Source: Tanypteryx hageni (taxonomy: Eukaryota > Arthropoda > Insecta > Odonata > Petaluridae). From it: a DNA stretch of 64,000 bases. The notes beneath the pieces are model-generated. The model saw only the letters and a list, made by a program, of their open reading frames with translations. It had not been told where the DNA came from and did not search any database. Shown here in pieces: positions 34,610 to 45,669 of this stretch. Numbering within the stretch: the stretch's first letter is position 1; each line of letters opens with the position of its first letter. The translations under genes and the position numbers were made by a program. The DNA lies in contig CM054116.1 in assembly GCA_028673005.1 (NCBI GenBank), positions 21,863,840 through 21,927,839 on the forward strand. The letters run 5' to 3'.

Positions 34610-37600
34610 ATGAATGCCAATTCTGAAACATCTCCTGAAGATTCTGAAATAGATAAACTAGAAGATGCAGTCGATCCAAGAGTTCAGGTAGATTTTCTAG
34701 CAAATTAGGCCGTCATCGTACAAATTTTAAAAAGGTCCTGACTTTTATCATTTGTAAACATCGGTCTCTCAAATTTTATTCTAGATTGAACTGGAAAGGC
34801 TAAATACGGCCACAGATGATATAAATAAATTAGAAGTCGACCTTGATGTGAGTGAATGCAAAACGGAAATATTACACCAACTAGAGACTGCCTAAAGATT
34901 GTTGTAATTGAGCCTATATGAATATTTAAACAATTTCAGGAGGCAAGAGCAAGATTTCGGCAACTTCTAAGTGAATCATCTGTTCGGATTGATACCTTGG
35001 CAAAACGCTTGGGAAGTTGCATTGAAAAAGCACGTCCTTACTATGAAGCTCGAGTGAAAGCAAAAGAGGTAAAAAGTCTCTATCCACGGTTTTTGTGCCA
35101 TCTCAGTACACTTTGTTAAGTATCAATGTACATCATTAAATTTTAGAATTCCCCAAGAAATAAATTATGAATCTCTGGGTTAGGCTCTTCTGGAGACTCA
35201 AAAGGCTGCTGCACGTTTTGAAAGAGCCAGTTCTGCTCATGCAGCTGCAAAGGAGATGGTGTACTTGGCTGAGGAAGGTCTCAAGGCGGAAGGCCGAACA
35301 TTTGACCATGCATGGCAAGAAATGCTTAACCATGCTACCATGCGTGTAAGCCTTAGGAAGTGGATTTATACAGTAGTTCACGAAAATCACCAATGATGAA
35401 ATTTTCCACCAATTCCGTCTAATTTATTCTAATTTGATTCCAGTCATTTCATTAGGAATTTATTTTGTGTTTTGCCAGGTCAATGAGTCTGAGACAGAAA
35501 GGACTCTGGGAGAATCTGAACATAGGAGAACATCACAAGCATATCATCGTGCTGAGTTGAAGGTGCAACAGCTACAAAGGGAACTCAAGAGAGCTATTGC
35601 TAAATCCAGGTGGTTGCATGTTTTTTCTTCTGTTCATTTATTTACTTTTTAAGTATTTGCAAAATGGAGATCTAAGGCATGAACTGATCATAATCATTAT
35701 ATCATCATAATATTGGATTAAAAATATAATATTGTTTTAAGTATTTGTAGTCATAGTACTGTGCATGTTTATGAATTAAAATAGATGTTTAATTTTTATT
35801 TTCATTAAACCTTTAAAATATTTTAGTTAACAGGTACATACTATCACATTATAGAAAATTATTTACAGTACTTTAGTGCACACTAAAAAGATTTTATGCA
35901 AATTTATGAAGCTGTTTATGCCATATTAACTTTAATTTCCAGGAAGCAATAAAATTTGGAGAAAGCATGATTTTTACACAGTTATTGGGAAATCAATGTT
36001 TTGTCTTGGCTGATATATGCTATTGTAGTTGAAACATTAGAGATTGAAAAAACTTGATCAAATTTTTTGCACATTAAATGAGCAATTGTAAATAACCTCA
36101 ATGCATTCTTTTCTTTTGTATTTTTCATAAACAAACCTGCTTTGGAATGCAACACAATAAATAGTTGTTTGTTTTCCTTAATGCTTGCTATAGATTATAA
36201 TTTGTAACAAAGCATAAAATTATATAGGTATTTATTGGCAGTGAACTAAATTATTGATTTTATTAGTTTTGGATGCTCCTGTTGATGTAGTCTGTAACTT
36301 TTTTGATTCATTTTTTCTCTCCTCTTTTCATTTTTCCCTTGGTTCTTGTATCCAATGACTGGCAGTCTGAGTGCACGACGCAGTTTGCTGCAGCTTAACA
36401 GTCTAGCCATTGCCCACGATCTGCAGCTCCTGTGAGTAGTATTCTGTTTAGGATTGCTGCTGGGTGATGCTCATGTTTTTGTAAGGAGGTTTATGTTGTC
36501 CGTGCACTCTCACCATTGTCCTTCTCCCAAGGAGTAGACATCCATTGAATGATCCTGGCTCTTTTATTAGAATTGGGATTTGGCTGTGAACACTGGATAA
36601 TGAATGGCTTACCTACAGCATCTCCTATTTAATTTCTGAGTAAGATCAAACGTTTCTTTAAAAGCACATTCATTCTCTCCTCTAGCGAGTTTTTTGCTAT
36701 TTTGAATAATTTTCTCTTGATGATATATATATCAATAAATTGTTTCATCCTCATCATCATGTTTGTGTCCTTTTTTGATAGGATTCTATTTTTCTCAATT
36801 GAAGCTTCCCTTGAGATCATTTCAATGGAATATCCCAAGCGTGGATTTGGAATTGAGTCACTGGGTGTTTTCATTGTCTTTCTCTCTTTGCAGACCATAT
36901 TTTGAACTGAAGGCTCAACTCAATGCTACCCTTGAGGCAGAGAGGAAAAGAGTCCGTAGTTTGGAGAAGGAAGTGAGCAATGCCAAAGCATCGTATGCCC
37001 ATGCACTGAGTTGCCTTGAGAGAATCAGTGATGAGATTCATAGGGTGAGCAAGAACTTCAGCATTACAGCATTTCCAAATTTATAAGTCTGTTAATTAAT
37101 TATTGCTAAAACGATATATGGTATTTTGTGTTACTGTGCATTTTTCTGTTAAACAAACCTGAATTAAATTAATAACAAATATTTAAACTTGATTTAACGC
37201 CACTGTGCATTCTTTTCAGACAAGGAGAAGTGGGAGTGTTAGTGAAGCCACATCAGTTGACAGATCACTTGGACCTAGTCCATGTTCCATTGGTGATATA
37301 GGTGAGGAAAAGTATTTCTATTGTAAAAGTGTTTTTTTTTTCATATGGGCTTTTCTCCCTTAATGAAGTAGATGCATTATTGGTATTCACTTTGTTGTCG
37401 GAAACCTTGTTGCCAGAGTTAGGTATAACATACAGTGAATTGGGATAAATTCTAATACTTAGTTTTACATTCTGTGCCAGATGTATATAACTTATGCATG
37501 TGATAATAAAAAGGCATTTAAGTACACCAAATAGTGAGATAGAAGTCTTAAGAATATTTACTGCAAATGGAACACTCCTACACACATGCGATGATGAGGC

Positions 37601-40600
37601 CTGGGTGAAAATCATTTTACCATTGCAATCCCAAACACAGAGCCATCACTAGGATCTGTAGAGCAGAGGGCAAGGTGGAAGCTGCAGGGTCCTTCAACCC
37701 ACGCACAGAAAAATGATATCTTGCTTATAACAAACAAACAATTCTTGCATTTAGAAATGTCTTATGAATTAAAATTTTACCTGAATATAAGATAATGTTT
37801 TTTACTATTTTTGCATATGAAAAACCAAGAGACATTTAAAGTTCAAGTACAGTTGATCCCCGTCATTCGCAAGGGTTGCCTACCAGAAAATGGCCAAAAA
37901 TACTGAAACAGCGAATACTGGGGAAATATTCACAATAAAAATACATTATGTAAGGGGAAGTTATGTTCCAATTTGCCACTAAAATCACTCATTTGATGAA
38001 AAAAGGGAATTTTCTCTTATAAGATTTCATGTAATAATGGAGATTAGGTTTTAAGTAGTTGCCATTTTATCCTATGAGATCCAAACTAAGAAAACAAGTC
38101 CATTTACGGGCATTCCAGTCATGGAAGGGTTAATATACTGGACAGTACATACACTGAACATTGCCTTATCTTAATATAAATAAAATTAACTTAAAATTAC
38201 ATAAATACGAATAGAAAACATGATGACAAGTATAAAAATATTGTGGAGTAAAACTCGTGAGAATCTCAAATACGATGTTCTCTGCACAATTCCAAAACAA
38301 ATCACATGGTGCTGGTGCTTAATAACACATAGAAGATGGCTCCATACATTCGTTATTCACTGAATGCAGAGCCACGAATATTCGTCACTTGCCAAATATC
38401 TAGTGTGGATGGAACAACGAGTTCGTCACTCGGCAAACCACCATTATTTCCTGTCAAGAGTCAATAAATAAGCATGAGTTGAAAGGACGAATATTCGGCA
38501 AGCCATGGTGTTTTCAACTGTCCACACATTCGTTATTTGCTGATTTACAAATGTCTCTCCACATTGCTACCAGATCGTGGGAATTTTCCCTATTTGCGAG
38601 AAATTTCATGCGGGTCTGGTAGCATTGCTTCTTCCGAACCCGAACTCAGTGCTGTCAGCCTTCAAGTGTATGTCGTAGAATCACATCCACCATCTTCTTT
38701 TTCGTGGTTTCTTCTTTTCCAGCTTCATTTTCAAACAGGCACAGCTCATGACAACAAAAGCAGCACTTGCAGCGACAACAGTATCTTCACTGTCCAAATC
38801 GATCGGCAAAATTTCAGTACTACAAACATTTATACCTTTTCCCACAAGTCGATACGAATATTCGGGATTTGGCGATGGATGATTAGTGTGGAGGCAGCTG
38901 CAGGTAGCGAGGAAAATATTTACTCATCACTCGGCGAGTGATCACGAATGTTTGGCACTCGGCGAATATCGAATGTGTGGAGCTGGCATTACGCTAGTTA
39001 CAACGATTAAAAAAGTAATTACCAACATAGTATATTCATTATCAATAGCAAAAAATAAACAAAATAGGCCAGAAAATAAAATAAAACTAGTACAATGTGG
39101 CAGTCGGTGTTGAACAAGTAGCGTGCGTGTCGACTTCTTATTTCGCCATGGCAAGTAGTCCTAGTGATGAATAAGCGAAACGAAAAACCATGGTTACCGA
39201 AACTGTTCCATAATACATGAATGACGAATACCGAATCTGCGAATACTGGGGACCAACTGTATCATAATATATTTGAGGTAATATGACTTTATATAAATAC
39301 TTATCTAAAGTCAGAATTTTCACTTTTTACCTCCCTTTGTTATCCATCACAGAAAAACTTTCATTGAAAGTTAATAGACAAGACTGAGACTTTATGGAAT
39401 TCCATAATCAAATAAAATGAACAATACAGGTAGTATTTTTTATTACAAAACTTTTGCTAATTTCCACAAATAAATGCAAAACACGACTGGTTTCAGCGAA
39501 TAATCACCATCATCAGGTAACAGATATTAAAAAAATAGGCAATATATACCAACAAGAGAGAGGTGGGGAGGTGAGGATAATAGGGGGAAGAAGGTGATTG
39601 GTTGAAAGAGGGAGAGAGAGAAGGGTGTGGACGCAAATAGGAGTCAACGGTGAATAGTGGCTGGGGAGAAGTGAGGAAGGGGAAGTCATGAACAGAAGAT
39701 AGCATTGTGGGGGGGAGTTAATCCTGATTGGCCAACAAAGGTTCCTTGAGCCACCCAGCCTCCTTCTTGGGGGTTAGGGTCATACTATGGCTGTAATGGC
39801 ATTGGGCTCTTAGTCCTCACAGACTGACAAATATTTTGACATTGCAAAACCTTGAATTTTTATAGTACAACATGAATGGTTATGTTTAGAAGAGAGGTTC
39901 TCCTTCATTGCAAATATAGCATTTTAATTGCCATGTGAATTTTAAACTAATAGTTGTAAATTAAATAGGATAAACAAAGAAATGCATTTCAGCATTGAAG
40001 TTTGGCATCAATGCAGCAAATATACAAGGACAGAAAATTTTGAAGGAAAAGCTGAAGGCCTTGGAAGTAAAGATAATACTTAAGTACTCCAGGGACGTTA
40101 TGAAAAAGCAGGAGAAATATTCTGCCTTGAACAGAAATTGGAAACCGGGTCTTCCACTTGTTGGACATATATTCTACTACTGATTGTGAGTTACCGAGGC
40201 ACGTTAATCATCCCTCTTCAGAGTAGAGTATTACTCATGTGCAGAGATTAATCTAATGAAGCTAGTATCCAGTGGCGGCTCGTGTATAGGCACTGCGGAA
40301 CTGCAGCACCCCCTATTTCCACTTGATATTATCGATAACATTTAATATAATGAGTCCTTTTTTCTTCTTTATTTTTGTAGTACAATATATATTCCTTAAG
40401 CTTAATGTCAGTACTTCAGTAGCCATCCCCCAGTTTATGAAAAAGATACAAAAATCTTTGTATGGAACTGTGCGCTTCACAGTGCCAGCGACGTGGTGTT
40501 TGACTGTTGTGCGCATGCGCACATAGGAGGGGAGGTGGGGAGGAAGGCGGAACTGCCAGGTAGAGAGAGCACTGTTGCTCTCGCAGTGCCGGCTCTGGCG

Positions 40601-43209
40601 TGATGCAGCACCCCCACTAATTTTAGCTACGAGCCGCCACTGCTAGTATCACTTTCTCCCAACAAATGTCCTCTATGGGGACACTGGTCAGTAATTCAGT
40701 GGTAGAATATCCACCCAGCAAGCGGGAGACCTAGATGCGATTCCCATTTAAGGCAGAACTTATCTCCTGCTTTTTCAGAATGTCTTCATGTCCATCAGAT
40801 GCCATCAGCACAGAATTTATGTAAACACTTTCATTTGTGTGCAATTACTTCAATGGAATTTCAAGGTAACTGCAACTTTATGATGTGGAATGGCTTTGGT
40901 CTTAGTTGAAGAGCAACTCTGGCAGAAAGTCTACCCTCAGATTATACTGAAAAATTAATCAAATATCAGTGTCGTGCTTTATCTACTGCATTAACATAGC
41001 TACCTGATAGTCCTAATAGGAAATGCTTATGAAACACCTGTTTATTTATATTTACTTTTATCACAGTTGATTACAAAAGTGCAAAATCGGTGATAGTGAA
41101 AACTGCTGGCTATGAAATGCTATGTATTATGTTGTCAGTTTTGGATGATGGCATGAAATTGCCATATTTGAGAGAAAGAACCTGTCCAAAGAGAAATTAC
41201 CTGTTGGCATCATGTAGTATTGCTAGTATTGCACACGGTTGTCTGTAGGTGTATTTGCTTTTTGGCAATGACAGGGACCTAGCAGAACAAGCACACACAC
41301 TCGAAGACACGCAGAATCTCTAAATTTGAGGGAAACATACTAATATAAAAATGTATAAAAAAATAATTTTAGCATCAATTTCAACGTAGTCTCCACCTTT
41401 ACTTATTTATTATAACAATGTTAATGAAAGATTGTTTTGACAAAAATCCTTTTAACTAGTGAAAACTTCTCAAAAATTATGAAGTAACTGTTAATCTTAC
41501 AGATGGTTGGTCCGGATCTTCTTCTGGTTTTGTCACCAACAACCATTCTGGGAGAGAGCTCGGTTTTGAAGATGGGGAGGAAGAATTTCTGAAGTTGCCT
41601 GAAAGGCTTGGTCCGTCCGCTTCTCCTATTATGCCCAAGGTTTGAAAAATTTTATAAGAATTTATTATAACTCTTGATATTTGACTAACTACTTCCTTTG
41701 CTGAATCTCCTTTGTGAAACAGTAAAACTGTAATATGTTTCCTGCTACTTAACTGAGTGTATAATGGTGAAAGCTTTGCCTAAACCTTTGGAATGTTTTG
41801 GTTAGAATTTCAAAAGACCTGGAATTATAAATCATTGCTATTTATTTGTAGTTTGGGTTTTATGTTAATTTGATCTCTCATATGTGACTGTAGTATTAAC
41901 TCAGCAGTTTCCATGATGAATTTCTTGTACCATATTTTGAGCTTAGATTCACAGTTTCGAGACATCTTATTGGTATCATGGTAAAGGGACCTGTAAGAAT
42001 GCAGTATTTACAAATGCAATATTGTAACATACTAGTATATGTACCAAACTAAGACATCATGGTTATGTCTAAAAACATGCAGTTTAGATCTTACTCTGAA
42101 AATGCTTGAAATTTAAGTTTACATATTTAAGTGTATTATTATTGCATACTTCCCCATATCCTACATCACTCTCCACAAATGTCTTTTACAATATTCAATT
42201 GGTTTTCAGGATATTGAGGCAAATGACAGCATACCTGAAGCAAGAGGTCCTCAACGTAGGAGTAGAATGTGTGAAGAGGGAGAAGAGGAAGACGAAGAGG
42301 AGGAGTTGGAGGAAGAAGAGGAGGAGGAGGAGGAAGAAGGAGAAATGGTGGAAGTTGACCTGGGAAGAGAGGGAGAAGAGAGAGGGGGAAGGGGCGGAGG
42401 GGGAGGGGACGAAGGAGAAAAGGCGAGTGGACAGAAAGAAGGTGAGGCGAGTGGGGAAGAGGGAGGGGGCAAGAAGGCCAGGGGCAGCGTTGGGGCTGCA
42501 ACGTTAACCGTGGCTCTAGAAGCACTCACCCGCTCTAATCCTACAGAGCGTGTGCGAGAACTGCTTTCCCAGGGTATGATGATGCTCAACATCTCGCAGT
42601 CGACCCCCCCACAGAGCCCTTCTCATGTGACTGGTCAGGAATCTAAGCCCTCATCTCGTCCACCCCCAAGGGCCAGTGCCAGAAGGGGACCATCAGTCTT
42701 TGGGTCATTGGAGCCTGTAGGGTCTGCATTGAGAAGGGCCTCTGACCCTTTGTGCGGGAGGTCAGGCACCTTTAACTCATCTACTAGGGTTTCCTCTGGG
42801 AATGCCACACATGGAAATTCTGGTGGTAAGGGAGGGTCCACCCACACCGGGACTGTTCGTAAGGTGCCTTCTCCATTGGAGAGAACTTTTGCTTATCTTT
42901 CTGCAGGGGGTGGGGATGACGACTCAACAGCAACCACTGCATCAGATAGCGACAGCTTGGCAAGGCAAGTTATTTTAAAATAGATACAGTATTACATTCA
43001 TAAGTTACTAGAATTGAAGTCCTATTATTTATTCTTGCAGTGTGGAGATGCTGACCGATGAGCAGATTTCATCGCTCATGCTGTATCCTGAAGATATTAG
43101 GGGAGACAGTCCCCTTCCGGCAGAGAATGGTCGGCAGTCTACCACAGCATCACCATTCCATGGCCCTCACCCTGAGGGAAAGCTTCTTTCAAAAGCTATA
43201 ACCAAATGA
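34610..43209 (+). CDS. SH3BP5-like (parcas): SH3BP5/Parcas-family Rab11 GEF, ten exons
   Basis: Exons: 34610-34687, 34785-34847, 34940-35068, 35184-35345, 35479-35609, 36894-37044, 37220-37301, 41503-41639, 42210-42964, 43041-43209 (stop TGA). Joined length is 1857 nt, 618 residues, in frame at every junction. The start ATG at 34610 is preceded in frame by TGA at 34589. Family members (human SH3BP5, fly Parcas, worm REI-1) bind Btk-type kinases and act as guanine-exchange factors for Rab11 on endomembranes. The N-terminal coiled-coil domain (about residues 20-240) has the signature segments DPRVQIELERLN, ARPYYEARVKAKE, LAEEGL, ESEHRRT and KSRPYFELKAQLN. Exon 9 adds an acidic run (about 333-352) and a Gly/Glu-rich stretch encoded by a purine tract. 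The conserved tail near the C-terminus is SVEMLTDEQISSLML. Introns are 76-175 bp except intron 5 (1284 bp, with a cassette-exon candidate), intron 7 (4201 bp, full of transposons) and intron 8 (570 bp). Residues 266 to 560 are poorly conserved in the family. Confidence 0.92.
36366..36431 (+). CDS. Candidate 66-bp cassette exon of the SH3BP5-like gene
   Basis: Inside intron 5. It is preceded by an exceptionally long pyrimidine tract and GGCAG (acceptor), and followed by CTCCT then GTGAGT (donor matching U1 at +1 to +6). The length is 22 codons, the incoming phase matches exon 5 (ends AG) and the outgoing phase matches exon 6. Inclusion replaces the Arg of KSRPYF by 23 residues, SLSARRSLLQLNSLAIAHD then LQLL, with no stop. 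It retains three CpGs in an intron otherwise nearly free of them, as coding exons here do. Transcript support is unknown. Confidence 0.6.
37850..39259. mobile_element. 1.4-kb Tigger/pogo-like element in intron 7
   Basis: Left terminus CAGTTGATCCCCGTCATTCG; right terminus CGAATACTGGGGACCAACTG: 22-bp imperfect inverted repeats. Flanking TA dinucleotides at 37848-37849 and 39260-39261 are the expected target duplication. A second subterminal AGCGAATACTGGGGAA lies near 37910. The first ~75 bp match the element start at 62208. The interior is broken by a nested element (38522-38981). No pogo transposase remains. Confidence 0.8.
38522..38981 (-). mobile_element. Harbinger-like element nested in the Tigger-like one
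   Basis: Left end CCACACATTCGTTATTTGCT; right end CTCGGCGAATATCGAATGTG then TGG, its inverted partner. On the minus strand the centre encodes DLDSEDTVVAASAAFVVMS followed by KKKPRKRRWWDV, which resembles the N-terminal start of PIF/Harbinger transposases (Arg-rich stretch then WW). It is then interrupted. Another partial left terminus (CCATACATTCGTTATTCACTG) lies near 38352. The superfamily call is tentative. Confidence 0.45.
39480..39790 (-). mobile_element. Penelope-like 3' fragment, copy 2 (tentative)
   Basis: On the minus strand: TTGGCCAATCAGGATTAACT, a ~180-bp pyrimidine-rich run, TTACCTGATGATGGTGATTA and TTCGCTGAAACCAGTCGTG. The TGATGATGG...GAAAC ending with an upstream Y-rich tract is the layout seen in Penelope-like element 3' ends. 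No coding domain remains. Confidence 0.45.
40270..40642. mobile_element. 373-bp MITE, deletion derivative of the hAT at 45670
   Basis: Ends CAGTGGCGGCTCGTG / ACGAGCCGCCACTG. Identical 8-bp target duplications CTAGTATC lie at 40262-40269 and 40643-40650. The left ~345 bp match 45670-46013 almost base for base, and the right ~40 bp match 48035-48072. The junction lies at a CAGCACCCCC-containing stretch, so this is one internal deletion. Inserted in intron 7 of the SH3BP5-like gene. Confidence 0.97.
40676..40760 (+). repeat. tRNA-Gly-like SINE head (tentative)
   Basis: ATTCAGTGGTAGAATATCC resembles the D-arm/A-box of tRNA-Gly, AGCGGGAGACC its anticodon 3' stem, and GATGCGATTCCC a degenerate B-box. 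An insertion in the D-arm and a non-pairing acceptor exclude a working tRNA. Probably a tRNA-derived SINE or tRNA pseudogene. Confidence 0.45.
42965..43040 (+). other. GC-AG intron (last intron of SH3BP5-like gene)
   Basis: Donor is AAG followed by GCAAGT, the optimal sequence for the rare GC donor class; acceptor is TTATTCTTGCAG. Using GC keeps the frame into the conserved SVEMLTDEQ segment. The nearby GT at 42969 would give a premature TGA six codons into the next exon. Confidence 0.85.
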
Positions 43210-44995
43210 TCTGGTCCTTGGTCAGAGTCAGTATTTTGTATTGTCAACTCTTGGTTGAATGCAAAGGTTATGTAAGAGTTGATGAAGGAAGGGGTGAAGT
43301 AAACAATTTGACTCTGTAGTAGTTGTGTAGGCATTTAAGTACAAAGGGAGGTTGTGCTGGGCTAAACTTAGCCCTGAATCATATCCTTATGCTATTTACC
43401 TGCTTTTGAGTTAGTGCAGATTATAGATCTGTAATGAAATTTTTTAAGTATGCCTTAATTTCACAAGAATATTATGGTTTGGGGTAATTATTTCAAGCCT
43501 GAAATATTAACAATGAAAGGAAAACATAAGGGAAAGCTGTGAATGAATTTAAAAAAATGCTATTTGTCTACCTCTACATATTTGTTTTTCTCATGCTTAT
43601 TGTGCATCTTGGAGGATTGGTGCTACGCTAAATAAAATCAGAATTAATTCTTTGTCTTGTTAGTCAAATTCGAAGGGAGTGCTGCGATAGGTATTGAATC
43701 TCCTTGACAGTTCTGGTATATTTTATCAATCGCACATATTATAGAGGACATTTATGACTCTTTGTCATCCGAAATAGGTAGATGGTATCTATAATAATGA
43801 TAAGCGTATTATTTATTTATAGAGGCTTTTTTACTGGCACATGCTGAAGCAGGTTAGCTGTACTGTACAGTGTTTTGGTTGGCGTTTTTTTAATTTCAAA
43901 TGCTGAATTTTCTTATAATCCTTTAATTTGACAATTGTTCTGTTTTTAGAGATGTTGCTCTATAGCATGCGATTATGATTATTTCATTTTAGTATATTAC
44001 TGTCAGTCAATCTTGTTATAAAAGGTGAACTGAAATTGTTTTAAATTCACTATAATGTTGTTAAATTATTTATATAACGATCTAACTGATTGTACTGATA
44101 ATTTTAAATTTGGAAGAACTTTTTTGATTGGGCACATTTAATAATTTTTTGTCTTTTACTAATTACGACATAATTTTCTCAGTTGCTGTGGAATTTTACC
44201 TCTCCTATGGTTGGTGCATGAAACATTCCCTTGTTGTGTGTTACAGTAAGCAGTTTTTGGTATTTAATATTTTCCCCATTCGTCAGTTCAGTTTCATGCT
44301 ATAGGAATCAAAGAATTATACCAACATTTTTGAGGAAAGATGCTAGAAAGAAATTATGTCAGTAAAAATTTGTATGCATTATGTTGAAATGATGCATATT
44401 TGTTGCCTTAAGAGGTAGATTAGATTGCTTTTCTTTCATATATTCCTGGGAAAATGTTAGCCATTCATTTTTTGTTGTAAGATCTGTAAATTCCAAGAAT
44501 GTATATTGTCAAGAAAATATTCGAATTATTTTCAACAAGCTATTCTTTTATATAAAATATTTTATGAAGCTAAGGGAGAATTAATTTTGTAAGTTTTAAA
44601 GGGTATCATATTGATCAATTCTGATATCCATTATCACCATATTAAGTTATCTGAAAGATACCTACTGAATTACAAGCAATAAATAAAAAGCATAGCTTTC
44701 AGTAAAAATTGTTCCTGAATTTTAGAAATCCTTAAAAGGGATTTTGTAGCTAATGGCAGATAAAACAGCATTTTTGACTAACTAATAATAAATAATCAAT
44801 TTGGTGAGAACTTTAGATGTAAAGTGCTCTCCCATTTTCATCCTTCTTGCACCAGTACTGTGTCTAGTCACATGAATCTTCCTTACATTCTAGCATGTAG
44901 AACAATGCAAGAGTTTAAAAAGTGACTGGCTCATAGTTACATTTAAATTTTGATTGACCAAAGATTATGTGAATACATCAATTGCAATAAAGTAA
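43210..44995 (+). other. 3' untranslated region of the SH3BP5-like gene (probable)
   Basis: AT-rich, strongly CpG-depleted, no open frame of note. Possible poly(A) hexamers AATAAA at 43631-43636, 44680-44695 (overlapping copies) and 44986-44991. The true end is not determined; several may be used. Confidence 0.5.
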
Positions 44996-45669
44996 TTAAT
45001 GTTTATTTAATACTTTTTGTTTTTTTCTTCTCATGAAATAAAAGATAATCATTTCATGTTACAATAATTATAAAAAATAATTTCCTCAAAAGTAAAAGAT
45101 TTCAACCTACACACGTTTACATGTAATGCACTCTTGATCCACAGGACTATGGTTATCTGATTTGCAGATTATTTGTGAATAAAAGAATTATAAGATTGCA
45201 TTTTTACCATTTCCATTTACAGATTTTTACCTTTGATTATATAAAGTATTATGATTGTGAAAACACTCATGTTTTTAACGAATATGCATGTTTTAGGTTC
45301 TTCTGAGTTTGAGAAAGCAGTTTTTCAATTCAACGGTAGACCCAGAGGGGAGGGAGGAGGTAACAGGGCTAATTAGTCCCTCCCCAAGATTTCAGAACAC
45401 CCAAAAAAATAATAAAAAAATAACCTATCGAAGAAAGGTTACTTTTTTACTATATTTATTTTGTTGTACAAAATGTTATCTATTACCTCTTTACATATTA
45501 CAATCTGTATCCTTTTGAATGTATTTTCGAAAAGTTTATTTTCTCATCTTTGATTCCCTTCCACTCCTGTCCCAAGGATGAAGACTGGACCTGCCCTTGT
45601 TTCAATTTCATGTCTGTCATTCATACATGACTCTACGACAGACTTGTCCAACCTTTTAACACTTTCATA

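Noticed and set aside
38537..38941. 134-codon + strand frame in intron 7
   Set aside because: Lies within a Harbinger-like repeat whose coding sense is the minus strand.
40676..40760. Functional tRNA-Gly gene
   Set aside because: Acceptor stem does not pair, the D-arm has an insertion and the B-box is degenerate; a SINE or tRNA pseudogene fits better.
42166..42592. Minus-strand frames opposite exon 9
   Set aside because: Complement of the acidic purine-rich coding tract; Pro/Leu/Ser repeats only.
42965..42969. GT donor at 42969 for the last SH3BP5-like intron
   Set aside because: It shifts frame and hits TGA within a few codons, losing the conserved C-terminal motif; the GC donor preserves it.
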